A DNA stretch of 64,000 bases. It comes from Bathynomus jamesi. Taxonomy: Eukaryota; Arthropoda; Malacostraca; Isopoda; Cirolanidae. Of this stretch, positions 1 to 11,085 are shown piece by piece. Location: the NCBI GenBank assembly GCA_023014485.1, contig JAJOZX010005514.1, forward strand, positions 191,001 through 255,000, read 5' to 3'. Within the stretch, counting starts at the first letter, position 1. Each line of letters begins with the position of its first letter. A program made the position numbers and the translations under genes. The notes under the pieces are model-generated. The model had not been told where the DNA came from. It saw only the letters and a program-made list of their open reading frames with translations, and did not search any database.

Positions 1-226
1 TAGGCCACCCAGGGTATCCATTTATCTAACCACTTTCTTTATTGTGTGGAAGTATAAACAGCTGGGTTTTGCTTTTTCTTTTTAGTTGCTTAACCGCCGA
101 TTCGTACCTAGAGTGGTACATATCTCGGCGAGACAGAGGGTGGGTAGTGTCGCTGGGATGGGAGTATTAGACTGAGGGAATGAGAAGGTTCAGTTATTGA
201 ATATGTGGGAGGGGGAGGGTATGGAT

Positions 227-3200
227 TTAGATGCGGTGAAGTAGTTGGGAGTGGGTGAGGTATGAGAAAATCGCTTCTGCTGAGAAGTGGGGGCCTTCGG
301 CGAGTATGGACTGGAGACGTTTGGACGTGAGGATGCGGGACAGGTAGGGGAAACAGCTGTGGCGGAGGTCAGACAGATTCGGGCATTCGACCAGGAGGTG
401 GACGACGGTGATGGGGGAATGGCAGGTTGGGCAGAGCGGGGCTGGCAATTTAGCCATAAGGTGCCCGTGTGCGGTTCGTGTGCGCCCTAGGCGGAGACGG
501 GCTAGAATCACTTCTTTATGACGGGACCTATGGAACGAGGAAGCCCAATATCCAAGTAGTGGTTTTATCCGCTGGAGTTTGTTGTTTATAGCCTGGTCCC
601 ATTCCCGTTGCCAGATGGAACGGAAGTGGGAGTGGAGAGTCGGGAAAAAATCTGTGAAAGGGAGGGGCCGGGTGGAGACTGGCAATGAGCAAGCGGACTT
701 CGCCTCTCGGTCCGCCTCCTCATTATCCCGGATACCGACATGTGCCGGGACCCAGCAGAGGGTGACCGTCTTGTGTTGGGATGCTGTTAAGGAGTGGAAG
801 GTTTGTTGGATGGTGCGGACGAGTGGGTGAAGTGGGTTAAAATTTTCAAGGGAGAGCAGTACGCTTTGGGAATCTGAGTAGATGACATAGGAGTTTGCGG
901 AGTGGGTGCTTATGATGTCGAGGGCTTCCAGAATAGCGAAGAGTTCTGCTGAAAAGAGAGAGGCCTCACGGGGAAGGGAAACGGCTCTAGAGAGCGGTTG
1001 GGTCACTATCACCGCTAAGGCAGCCGCACCAACCTCTGATCGGGAACCATCCGTATAGATGGGGACAGTGTTCAGGTGTCGGGTTAAGTGTTCCTGGAAG
1101 AGCGACTTGTATACTGTAGTGGCCGTGGTAGCTTTCAGCAGGGCACATAAGTCCCTGCAAAACTTGATAGGGGGTGAGGAGCCAGGGAGGATGAATATGA
1201 TACGAGATGGGAGTGACTGAGTGAGGGGGCATGTTGGAAAGATCCAGGAAAGAACGAACCGCTTCCGCGAAGTGCCAGCTCTGACCCTGGGGTGGAGGTT
1301 CTGAAATTGCCGCGCACAGAAGTGACGAAGGAAGCCTCTGCGCGCGAAGGTAGGTCCTCATGAAGAGCAGACCCCGTCGGTGGGTGAGAGGGAGGTAGTT
1401 GCATTCTGCTTGGAGGCTGGAAGCTGGGGAGGATCGGAAGGCACCGGTGGAGAGGCAGAGGCCCCTGTTAAGTACCGGGTCCATGATTCGGAGGGAAGTG
1501 CTGGAGGCAGATCTGTATATAGCACTCCCATAGTCCAGCTTTGACTGGACCACAGAAGTATAAAGACGGAGGAGCGAGCGTCGGTCAGCGCCCAACGTGG
1601 TGTAGGAAAGGTGGTCTAGGAGAGCGAAGGGACGCTGGTGTGTGTTTCAGGTGCCTGAGGTGGGGAACCCAGTTGAGCCGTCGGTCAAAGGTCATACACA
1701 GAAACCGCCCGGTGGGCACCACTTCGAGGGGCTCGCCGAATAGCGTGACCGAGAGGGGCAGATATGGCTGTGTATCTTCTTCTGCTGAAGACCATGCTTT
1801 TGGTTTTAGATTTGGATAGGCGAAAGCCAACTGATGTCGCCCACATCTCCACCGGATGGATGGCGAGCTGAATTTGTCGTTGGACGACGGGCAGTTCCCG
1901 CCCCGCGAACCATATCGCAAGGTCGTCTGCGTAGATGGAGGAACGGACGGTAGGTGGAAGGGATTTTACTACTGTATTCATCACCAATGAGAAGCATATG
2001 ACACTGAGGATGTTTCCCTGTGGGACCCTGTCCTCTTGCTCAAAGGTGTCAGAGAGGACTGAGCCCACCCGTACTTGAAAGGTCCGGAAGGAGAGGAAGC
2101 CCTTGATGAAGGTCGGCAGGGTTCCGACGAAACCCAAATTTTGCGAGCTCACTGAGGATTATACGTCGATGGGCGGTGCCGTAGGCCTTCTGGATGTCGA
2201 AGAAAGTGGACAGGACAACTTGTCCCTTATTGAAGGCGTTCTGTATATCTCGGCTGAGGAGCAGGAGGGGGTCTGTAGTGGAGAAACTGTCTAAAGCCAG
2301 ACTGGGTAGCCGGGAGAGAGTCATTGTTTTCAAGGAGAAAGGAGAGTCGCGCGGCGATCATTTTCTCAAAAATTTGCAGGCACAGCATGTTAATGAGATT
2401 GGTCTGTAATTAGTGGGGTCAAAGGGGACTTTGCTAGGTTTGGGGATTGGTATTACATGGGCCTCTTTCCACCGGGGGGGGCAAAGTGCCCTCGATCCAT
2501 ATACGGTTGTAGAGATCTAGTAGGAACAGTTGCATAGTAGGGTGTGTGTGTGTGCTGTATCACACAGTAGGGGATGCCGTCCGGGCCAGGGGAAGGAGCC
2601 CGTCTAGAGGCCAGTGCCGCCTGTAGCTCTTGCATGAACAGCCAATTGTAAGGGTTGTCGAGGGATGGTGAGCAGCTCTTGGTAGGGGCCGGCGCGGGGG
2701 GGCTGTCTGTAGAGGAGACGGCAGCGAAGGTAGATGGTAAAAGGTTCGACACCGACTGAGGTTCAGAGAGAAGTCGTCCTTAGTTCGGAGGACCGGGGGT
2801 CGGGAGAGGGCATGTCGTCTCTCGACGCTCCGTACCTTCTTCCAGATAGTAGCCGATGGTGTGGAGGAGGTGATACCTGATACAAAGACACTCCAGGAAG
2901 CCCGGCGCGCTTTCTTCGTCGCACGTCGAACAACGGCTCTGGCCCGTTGCATCTCCATGCGATAGGTAGTGGTTCGCGCACGATAAAACCGTTGGGTAGC
3001 CCTCTTCTTGGCTCGAGTGGCCTCCGCGCACTCTGGGTTCCACCATGGTACTCGTCGGGCTCGGGGATAGGCAGAAGACCGTGGAATGCTGGCGCTTGCT
3101 GCTGCAACAACAGTCGCTTCAAAGTATGCAATGCATTCATCGGAGGATGGAAAGTGGGCAGTCGTACAACGTGTGGAAGTAGTGTTCTGGAAAAGGGGCC

Positions 3201-3961
3201 AATTGGCTCTGGCCGTTATCCGGTGTCGATTTAGTAAGAGGCATACAGGGAAGTGGTCACTGCCACAGTCATCCCGAAGTACTTGCCAGGTGAAGTCCAG
3301 GAGGCCGTCCGTAGAGATGAACGACAGATCTATACAGGACGGGGTGCATCTGGTAGCGTGGTAGTGTGTGGGAGAGCCGTCGTTGAGGCACTCGAAAGAA
3401 AGTTCAGCCATGAGGATAATCAGGGTTGGAGCCACAAAAATGGAGGTCGTGTCTCCCCACAGGGGGTGGCGACTACTGAAATCGCCGAAGAGTAGGAAGG
3501 GCCTGGGGAGTTGTTAAACGACCTCAACCAGGTCATCGCGGGAGACTTGGTAGTGAGGGGGGGGGGGGGGGGTAGATCGAGGAGACTGTGTATTGTTTGT
3601 TCAGGAAAATCCTGGCAGCAACCACCTGTAACGGGGATCTGATAGGGAGGTTGTGAAAGGGGACTGTACAGTGGACGAGGATGGCAGTCCCCCTTCGTGT
3701 GCAGGTCGGAGACGGAGAGGTAGTGCTAGAATATCCGGTGGGGCAGGGCATTGGTCTGGTACCCAGGATTAGCTCCTGGAGACAGACACATACCGGGCGC
3801 GCAGAGGCAATCAGGGAATTTAGGTCTTCGTAATTTGCGAAGATTCCCCTACAGTTCCATTGCAGGATCGGCGCTTTTGGAGGGTCCATTATTTGACGAG
3901 GGAGAAGTGGAGAGGGTGAAGGTGCTAGGGAGTTAGACTGTGGATGGAGATCTAGGTTCAT
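227..3961 (-). pseudogene. LINE-A ORF2: endonuclease, reverse transcriptase and RNase H (frameshifted)
   Basis: Segments in order on the minus strand. Endonuclease start at 3533-3961 (LQWNCRG, CLQE). Endonuclease end and linker at 2560-3435 (GSDHFP and VPWWN motifs). Fingers of the RT at 2453-2752 (PGPDGIPY). RT palm at 2049-2333 (FFDIQKAY) and 1685-2152, with the catalytic box IYADDLAIW. Thumb at 987-1595. RNase H at 227-1012, with SAEL, YSDSQS and PAHVGIRDNEEAD giving the acidic residues and the histidine. It ends in the Cys/His motif CPTC..HLLVECP usual after this RNase H. One frame break lies at a run of G at 3556-3572, others near 3435/2752, 2400 and 1595. All catalytic boxes I looked for are present, so loss of coding looks recent or partly due to sequence error. 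Confidence 0.85.
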
Positions 3962-4142
3962 GATGGCGGCGGGGTAAGTCGGGGGCCAGTCGGGTCACCT
4001 GCCTTTCAGCAAGGAGGGAATCGGATGACCTGCCAACCGCTTCGGGGACTGAGGCCGAGTCGACCGAACGGGACCGGAGACGTGGATCACGGCAGCCCGG
4101 GGACCGTCGCGGGCTCAGAGAGTGAGGAGTCTCTAGGCAGGG

Positions 4143-6180
4143 TTACGTTGTCCATATTGGCACCTCCCTGTTTGTCTGTGGTTTCCCGGGACACCCGGGG
4201 TGACGACAGGGGTTACCAATAAAACCTGGCGGGTGAGGGAGAGGACAAAGTCTGGGTGGCCGATGAGGGAAGAGCCGGAGGTATGAGAGGGGCCGGTTCA
4301 GTGGGAGTACAGGGGGATGAGCCAGGGTGTTCTCGCGGTAAGGTGATGATGACACCAGGGGGTATGGGTAGATCGATGAGGCTCAGGGGTGCGGCCGAGG
4401 GGACTCTAGTCACACCATGTAGGCATGCCAGTGCCGCATCCACTGGATCCTCAGATGTTGGGTTATCTGCCCCATGTCTCGCCTTAGGTGGTCGCTCGTG
4501 CACGTCAGCTACGACTATCAACTTCTGCAGGGGTGAGTGCGAGGGTGAGAGGGTCATCTTCGGCGAGGTTAAGGGTATAGGTGCTTGAGTTCTTTTTTTT
4601 AGATTTAGGAGAAGAGAGGGAGGCTTGTTGGATGGTCATTGAGTCTGGACACATACTCCGGCGTCTCCGCCTCGTTGATTTACCCCGGGCGATAGGTTTG
4701 GGTGTTCTCAGAGTGCGGTGAGAGCGGGGTTCCTGGGAGACGGGAACCGAGATTCCCGATTCCAGAGTTCTGGGAAGTTTGTAGCTTTGGAGATGCATGG
4801 TAGGGGTACAGGCGGCTGCCGGGTCCGGAGTGGGGCCCTATCGGGGAAAGATGATTAGTAGTCGACGGGCGTTTGAGTCGCGGATCCGGACGGCGAGCCG
4901 AGGGCTGCAGCATAAGAGACCCCCGGCCTCACCTCCCGACTCCGCACCGTCTAGCGCCTCTCGGAGGCTAATCTGATGAAGTCCGCCACCCGCAGGGCCC
5001 GGACCCTCCTCAAACTTAAAAAAAAATACATTTACGAGACGAAGAAGGATGTGCGCCGGCGCAGTTTGAGCATTTAGGCGAGTTGGAACATCCTTCTGGG
5101 TGGGCGATATCCCCGCAACGTACACACAGTTGTTGTGGCTGTCGACATACCGAACTGACGTGCCCAAACTTATTGCACTTAAAGCAACGGGTCGGATCTG
5201 GAATGTATGGGCGGACCGAGAACTCGCATGACGCGCGGTCTCCCATGCCCAACACAATACGACCGGGAGGGACTAGGGTGTTGAACGTGAGGAGGCGCGA
5301 GGTGGGGGGAGGAGGTACCTCCTTGACGAGACAAGAATATATGAACCTTAATGATACCCTGGGGTGTGAGGTCTTCTAATAACTCGTTCTCGGGTATCAT
5401 CAATAAATGGGTAGTGAAGATAGTGCCCTGACTCTGGTTCAGGCGAGGATGAGGGGAAAGTCACCGAGCATCCGAGGACTTCTGTGAGGGAGAGTATGGC
5501 ATTCGTTTCTGCCGCTGTTCGCGATTTTATAAGGAGAGAACAGTCCTTCTGTGGTCAGACGTCGTAAGCGCTAAAGTTGCTGCGCGTGCAGATCGCCTGA
5601 AATGTCCTCTCAGAGTTGGATAAGTGACGCAGAAGTAGGGCGAATAACTAAAAATTTGTGAATACTGGGTAGGGATAAGGAAGCTGTTGGTTCAAAGTGG
5701 ACTGGGACATCTAGTGATCGATAGAACGGACGTGGGCGCCGACTTCCCTATCGTGACGGGGCTCTCTCTGTGGAGAGGCGGGTTGATGGGACATACGGAG
5801 AGAGCGAGAGGCCTGGTTTTCGGGAGGTCTTTCGTGGACCCTGTTGGCTTGCCCGTAGCTGGCTGAAGGGAGCTGGGATGTGACCCCTGCTCTAGAGAGG
5901 TGTCCAAAGACATGTTCGAGGTACAGGTTGCAGTCGGTAACGAGGGAGGAGAATGGGAGTGATCCGTAGCCAGAGGAGGGGAGACCCCCTCACGACGTGG
6001 TCTTCCAGTAGTAGAGGATGTGGGAGGTCTGGTCGCCCACCCGAGTTCTAGGACAAGTAGAAGTATCCATACGTTATTAGAGAAAAACGGATCCAGGGGC
6101 CACGAGAAGCTGCCTACCGATGAGAAAGGGAGGCCGAGCGCAAACCGCCGAAGGCAGGGTACCTTCTCCAAAGGGGACAC
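4143..6180 (-). pseudogene. LINE-A ORF1 (gag-like, three zinc knuckles)
   Basis: The minus-strand frame at 5016-5255 holds three closely spaced Cys/His knuckles: CFKCNKFGHVSSVC, then CVRCGDIAHPEGC, then CSNCAGAHPSSSRKC. This is the nucleic-acid-binding array of LINE ORF1 proteins, which coat the element RNA. A Pro/Ser/Thr-rich N-terminal part lies at 5692-6180, and the segment just before the knuckles (5179-5403, LLEDLTPQGIIKVHIF) continues into them after a frameshift. Downstream to about 4150 the frames are Pro-rich and broken. Both outer borders are approximate. Confidence 0.75.
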
Positions 6181-6360
6181 ACCAGTCGGTTTTAAAACTG
6201 GGCCCCGTGATGCGAAAGTTTGCCCCCAAACGGCGCAAAGACCCCAGCCCCCTAACCATCCACACAGTGACGCCCTTAGGGCGTCACCTCGGCGGACAGC
6301 TCTGGAGACCCGTACTGGGAGCCAAAGACTTCAGTGGCTCTTAGTCGGTCTCCATATATA

Positions 6361-7243
6361 CAGGGCGTCCCAAAAAAATGTACACACACTTTAACAGCTG
6401 ATAGCTCAATTGATGTTTCTTTCTTTCTAAGTTAAACCCATTAGAATTAATAATGGCAGTCAGACTAAGCTTTGAACAAAGGAAATTCATTCTAAAATGC
6501 TACTGGAAGTGTGAAAACGTAGTTGAAATGCAAAGACAGTTTAGGAGGGAGTTTCAAACAGATCCACCAACGCGACTTACCATCACTCGAATTAGAGATA
6601 AGTTTGAAGCCGATGGAACTGTTCAGAATGTCCACAAGAAGCGTTCCGGAAGACCACGGACATCGACAAGCCCCACAAAGCAAGAAAGAGTACTGGAAAC
6701 GTATCACCAAAGTCCAAGAAAATCTGTGCGGCAAGCGAGTCGTGAGGTAGGAATTTCAGAATCGTCTGTCCAACGCATTTTGAAGCGCTGTCAATGGAAA
6801 AGCTACATTCCAAGATTAGTCCATGCTATTAATGAAGATGATGATCCGGACCGAAGAGGAGTATTGCGAGTGGTACTTGGCACGATGTGGAATGCGGATT
6901 GGACGAAGGGGTTTCGTAGAATACCCTCCGCGTTCACCAGACCTCACACCACTAGACTTTTTTTTTATGGCGATACTTAAAAGACAAAGTCTACGCTATA
7001 AAACCTGCAACAGTCGCTGAATTGAGAGCAGCCATTGAACGAAATGTTTCGTGATGTTTGCGATTCCATTGCTTCGCGTTATCAGCAGTGCCTGGACCAG
7101 AACGGACGTCAGTTTGAAAACAGGCGCTGACAAAACAATTAAATAATGTCTGTAGATTCTATTACATTTTGAAAATGAAATGTATTTTAATAAACACTGC
7201 CTTTATAAGTATTTAAAGTGTGTATACATTTTTTTGGGACGCC

Positions 7244-7246
<3 letters not shown>
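6361..7246 (+). mobile_element. Mariner-like (IS630/Tc1/mariner) element, internally deleted
   Basis: Terminal inverted repeats start CAGGGCGTCCCAAAAAAATG on the left and mirror it on the right (…TTTTTTTGGGACGCCCTG). Both ends abut a TA dinucleotide, the target of this superfamily. A (TA)n tract of about 30 bp follows on the right. Length 886 bp against about 1.3 kb for complete relatives in this window. Confidence 0.9.
6453..7130 (+). pseudogene. Mariner-like transposase remnant lacking the first two catalytic aspartates
   Basis: The N-terminal half is good: a helix-turn-helix region ([12 protein letters not shown]), a GRPRTS linker and a second helix-turn-helix ([12 protein letters not shown]). 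After NEDDDPDRR the sequence jumps directly to [20 protein letters not shown], the region just before and at the third catalytic aspartate. The block with the first Asp (DEA) and second Asp (QQDGA) is therefore deleted. A frameshift at the T run near 6959 puts the last part (to the TGA at 7128-7130) in another frame. Cannot encode an active transposase; it could still be mobilised in trans through its intact ends. Confidence 0.85.

Positions 7247-7280
<34 letters not shown>
7247..7280. repeat. (TA)n microsatellite
   Basis: Perfect alternating TA tract directly at the right end of the deleted mariner-like element; the TA target duplication may have seeded it. Confidence 0.9.
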
Positions 7281-7283
<3 letters not shown>

Positions 7284-7464
7284 AGTTACGAAGTTCATTT
7301 TTTAATGAACCTTTTTCGCAAATGATTTTGAGTGCCTCGTCGACAGACTGCGCTGTCATAAAAAATATCGAAATCCATATCACCTTGCAATGTGTTAGCG
7401 TGAAACCACTCTCATTTCACCACTATAAATCCATAAAATAAAGGCATAAAAACTTCAACGTATA

Positions 7465-8125
7465 CAGGGTAGTCCAAAAGTACCATCTATTTTGCCGAAA
7501 TAATCGTACTTTCTGATAAAAATGTAACCATTACACGATTTATTTATCAAGCTTAGGGTCTAAGATTCGACGTGAGCACCATCAGCGTGTCGGCAAATCT
7601 CAAATCTGTCCACTGCATTGCGGAACAACATTTTCAAGCAACTCTCGGGTTATTTTAGCGACTGCCGCGACAATGCGGGTTCGCAGATCTTGCAGATCTG
7701 TAACTCTTGTTTTATAAACATCAGACTTTATAAAACCCCACGCGAAGAAGTATCATGGTGTTAAATCTGGAGATCGTGCTGCCCAGGGACTGTTTCCACC
7801 ACGTCCAATCCAGTGATTTGGGCAACACGATCTCCGGATTTAACACTTAGACTTCTTTGCGTGGGGTTTTATAAAGTCTGAGGTTTACAAAAGAAGTTAC
7901 AGACCTGCAAGATCTGCGAACCCGCATTGTCACGGCAGTCGCTAAAATAACCCGAGAGATGCTTGAAAATAATGTTCCGCAATGCAGTGAACAGATTCGA
8001 GATTTGCCGACACGCTGATGGTGCTCACGTCAAATTTTGGACATAAGCCTGATAAGTAAATATATCTACCTAATTATTATTATTATTATTTCAGCAAAAT
8101 AGATAGGGACTTTTGGACCACCCTG
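7465..8125. mobile_element. Palindromic mariner-derived fold-back element
   Basis: Ends are CAGGGTAGTCCAAAAGT on the left and a matching inverted end (ACTTTTGGACCACCCTG) on the right. A TA precedes the left end; the right flank reads TGTA, so the duplication is imperfect there. The two halves are inverted copies of each other: about 240 bp around 7556-7797 pairs with 7800-8040. Read outward from the centre, each arm encodes the C-terminal part of a mariner transposase (RSPDLTP, then WGFIKSDVYKTRV and DLQDLR). So two 3' ends of one mariner are joined head to head and nothing else is present. No coding capacity. Confidence 0.8.
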
Positions 8126-9556
8126 TGTATTATGTACGTTTGAGAGCGAGTAGTTGCGGTTAAGGCATAACTGAGCCGCAACTACTCGATCGCTCAACGT
8201 GTTACAACGCGGTGGGGGGGTGGGGGAATTAGGGTATCCTTGAAAATAGGTTACTCTGGCTTTGAACCATCCAATTACGCAAAACTGCGCTTTCAAAAGA
8301 CGAAGCGACGAGGACAGAAAAGCTGCACGAGGGATGAGCTACATAACTGCTTTTGAGTAGTCAAAACTAGCAAGTAGGTGATGAGCACAGGTTCTATTAT
8401 AAATACTTCGATAACTTCAATAGTCCAAGTGGCTTCGTTATCCATACGTAATGTAAATGTAGAAAACAGGATCGTACATTAAAATTCCTACATTAAAAAC
8501 AAAATTTAATGCAAATATTAAATTTCATTAATATCTCGATGTAGTTTATTATTAACCATTAAAATAATTCGAACATTAGCTAAACACTACATTCTCGGAA
8601 CACCACAAAAATTAGAATAGTAGATTAAAGTTAACACGCTTTACGACATCGTAAAACCTAACATACTTTGCCTGGACTTTCGCGGTCGGCTCCAAAAATC
8701 CTTCTTAAATGTTCGCTAACAGGGAGATATTATAATTTAAAAGATATAAGTAAAACTCCTCATGAACCACGGTTGCGAGCATTAATTTCAGTAATAAAAC
8801 TATTACAGTTAAACAAAGAGAATATAACACGTTTTTAAATACAAATGCTGTACGAAATCGAAAGAATGTGCAAAAAGAATAAAATATTGCAGGGAGAGGG
8901 GGGGGGGGGGGGGGGCTCGTTATTAAAGGTTTTCTTCATGAGAGAAGGAACTTCAAAAATGAAACAAAGAACGAGATGAACATATAATGAATAAATCATA
9001 AGTACAAGTGGCAGTCCAAAGACAAAAAGTTACAATCTGTACCATAGATATTTTGAAAATTGAACTTCTTAAACAAAAATCAAGTCCTATATGAGAAAAA
9101 AAAGATTCAAAAAGGAAAAGGGGTAATTAATAATAATAATAATAATAATATTAGGCTACAGTAATTTAAATTTAACAAAAACAGCCATAATTTAGCTTAA
9201 CCTACTAAAAACTAAAACTAGAAAAAAAAAAATAAAACACTTAAGAAATTAAAAGGTGTGGTTAAGGAGTGTTTAATGTAAGGAGTAACTACACTAAATT
9301 TAACACAAAAGGTGAAGTTCCTAATGCAAATGCCTTTCTCAGAAGTAGAAATTTTAAATAAAATTTCAGACAAATTCAAGTTTTGAGTTTGCATTAGTGA
9401 CTCAGCGGTGTGATAAGATACAGCCCTATGTGATTAGCCCCCCAGTCAGTGAGGCAATCTCTAACTACAATAATGAGCATGAAGTAACAGTATATCTTTA
9501 AAAGTGCACAAAACCTAAAACAAACTCTCTGACTGAAGGGCTCAAAGAGGATGCAA
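8126..9556. other. Downstream flank and probable 3' UTR of antizyme; simple repeats
   Basis: No open frame resembling a protein. Holds a hairpin with 13-bp arms (CGAGTAGTTGCGG and its complement, about 8138-8197), a G run near 8898-8916 and an ATA microsatellite near 9128-9150. The antizyme stop is at 9557-9559, so some of this is 3' UTR. On the minus strand a possible AATAAA signal lies at 8545-8550; I cannot place the true poly(A) site. Confidence 0.5.
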
Positions 9557-9666
9557 TCAGTCGATTTCATACATCATGTAGAAGAGTTCTCCATTCACTG
9601 GGGCGAGTGTGTGCCCAGGTGGAATGGGTTGGAATCCCAAGAACATGAATGTTCGGATCAGCAAAG
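9557..9666 (-). CDS. OAZ: Ornithine decarboxylase antizyme, last coding exon
   Basis: The minus-strand exon opens after a strong acceptor (polypyrimidine tract ending CCCCACAG) and encodes 35 residues, starting LLIRTFMFLGFQ and ending FYMMYEID before TGA at 9557-9559. The block L(L)xRTFxFLGF followed by a proline/glycine turn and GH is the conserved C-terminal end of metazoan antizymes, where it helps bind ornithine decarboxylase and target it to the 26S proteasome without ubiquitin. Its phase fits exon 3: the single G left over at the end of exon 3 plus CT here makes Ala. The exon is too short to stand out as an ORF. Confidence 0.9.
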
Positions 9667-9862
9667 CTGTGGGGAAAGAAAAAAATGTAAGTAGATACTT
9701 GTAGATACTTATTATAAGGCAATACTTCAGCCATTTAAAAAATTAATCAACAATTCTTAAAAGTACTTTAAGACTACTAAGAAAAATTACTTCTCCAATT
9801 TGGAAATGACTAATTCTTATCTTACGTGTGACATCATTGCAAAAAAATATTCAGTATCACAC
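9667..9862 (-). other. Antizyme intron 3
   Basis: A 196-bp intron between the GTGTGA donor and the CCCCACAG acceptor; nothing else recognised in it. Confidence 0.8.
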
Positions 9863-10106
9863 CTCTATCAGTACGATCCTTCTTGAAGCAGACGACAACA
9901 TTAGCACATCCCAGAACCTCCTCTGCATATTCAAGGAGCGAGACAAAAGCCTCTTTGCTCCCTTTAGGAAGGTTTCCTCCAAGAAAGAGGTACAAATTAC
10001 GTCCTACAACCACAGTTTCCCAAACCACGGTAGTCTGCTCAGCCAACTGGAATTCCAAGCTCAGATGAACTGATCCACACTTAATCGCGCTAACTACATC
10101 ACTCTC
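9863..10106 (-). CDS. OAZ: Ornithine decarboxylase antizyme, exon 3 (core domain)
   Basis: Minus strand. Acceptor TTACAG just before 10106 and donor G|GTGTGA after 9863. It encodes 81 residues plus one base. The stretch GRNLYLFLGGNLPKGSKEAF, then LLEYAEE and VVCFKKDRTDR, matches the antizyme core (in vertebrates LPEGSKDSF, LLEFAEE, FICFHKNRDDR). This domain binds the ornithine decarboxylase monomer and also inhibits polyamine uptake. It is read in the +1 frame relative to the start of the protein, after the frameshift in exon 2. The donor is weaker than consensus but gives the exact phase needed for the next exon. Confidence 0.92.
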
Positions 10107-10897
10107 CTGTAACATTATAAGAAAAAAGTTAGTTCCTTTAATGACAATATTTTCCAGAATACAATTCATAAAGATAGTTACCCATTAATTAATCTAACCT
10201 CGCAAACACTGAAAGTAAAACAATAGAAATTAGACCGACTCAGACCACAAGATGAGATTAATCTTCCAAATAAATTGAAGTTTAACTACAGATGGAGAAT
10301 GTGCATTTACATAAAAAGAGAATGACCATTATCTAATGCTTGGGCCTGCTGCCTTAGGTATTTCTACCTTGTCTGCAATAAAGTTTGTTTATTCCATTAA
10401 AAAACTTTGTGCTAGAGTGTGCTACAGTAACCAACTAAATCTACTTTGAGGATTCTAATTAAGGCCTAATGACCACTAATTTCCATGGGTTTAAGACTAT
10501 GACTACCCTATATAAACTTTTGCGAGGCTAGACCTACATGAAGAAATATTTTACTACTATACCTATAGTAATTATATTACAGTATTTGCACCATCATTTA
10601 CCAAAGCTGGGATACACTGGGCCATACAAAGTAAATGTGGCACAATGTATCACAATTTTGGCAACAGGCTGTGCCTCCAGCATAAAACAACTAGCAAGCA
10701 GTTTTGCACTTACAGTAAAATGGAAATAAACCACTTTATCCTCTTCATGACAAGGTCAGCCCTCAATTACTGCACTGCACCATAAAATGATTCAATGATC
10801 TTAATGACAAACTACAACAGGCCTAATTAGTGCCTTTCTGCAATACTAGCCTTAAATTTAATTTTAAAATAGCGGCTCAAAAATGATTGGCACTTAC
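10107..10897 (-). other. Antizyme intron 2
   Basis: A 791-bp intron between GTAAGT and TTACAG; AT-rich, no repeat or gene recognised. Confidence 0.8.
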
Positions 10898-11085
10898 CTT
10901 TACTGGACCTGCAACGTGTGATCCAGCCACAGGGGGCTCTATCAGAGACCCCACGCCGCTGCCCTCTGTGTTGCTAATCGACACGTCGGCGGCATGGGGA
11001 ACATCAAACCCACCACCGAGGCCCAGCACCAAGGTGAATATGGAAGTGACGCTTTGACATACTAGTATTATAATCCAGATTGTTG
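10898..11085 (-). CDS. OAZ: Ornithine decarboxylase antizyme, exon 2 with the +1 frameshift
   Basis: Minus strand, between acceptor TTTTTACAG and donor AAG|GTAAGTGCC. In frame 0 it gives 26 codons ending LGAGPRWWV and then TGA at 11004-11006. Reading +1 from the stop gives 36 codons starting DVPHAADVS and running to the donor, in phase with exon 3. LGAGPRWW followed by S/V, stop and DxPHP is the hallmark of antizyme genes. Polyamines raise frameshifting efficiency in this family and so raise antizyme level, which closes a feedback loop on polyamine synthesis. An in-frame ATG (codon 9 of the exon) could serve as a downstream start, as is known for some antizymes. Confidence 0.92.
11004..11009 (-). 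promoter_or_regulatory. Programmed +1 ribosomal frameshift site, GTT-TGA
   Basis: On the minus strand the codons are TGG TGG GTT TGA followed by TGTTCCCC. In most antizyme genes the last frame-0 codon is TCC (TCC-TGA). Here the P-site codon is GTT. The flanks (TGG before, TG(T/C) and a C-rich stretch after the stop) follow the usual pattern. The +1 shift skips the T of TGA and reads GAT (Asp). Confidence 0.88.

Larger units (their letters stand above)
1..6352 (-). mobile_element. LINE-A: non-LTR retrotransposon of the Jockey/I/R1 group with RNase H
   Basis: Read on the minus strand it has the order ORF1 with zinc knuckles, then ORF2 with endonuclease, reverse transcriptase, RNase H and a C-terminal Cys/His motif, as in arthropod LINEs of the Jockey/I/R1 assemblage. 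G+C is clearly higher than in the surrounding DNA. The 3' end runs off or close to the left edge of the window; the 5' end is somewhere before the TA at 6359-6360 that holds the next element. Reading frames are broken in many places, so this copy is not active as read. The clade is not resolved; presence of RNase H is seen, the assignment is inference. Confidence 0.85.

Noticed and set aside
287..830. Plus-strand frames over LINE-A
   Set aside because: Shadows of the minus-strand RNase H coding sequence with high G+C.
9834..10169. An independent 111-residue gene
   Set aside because: Its ends lie in introns; the core is antizyme exon 3.
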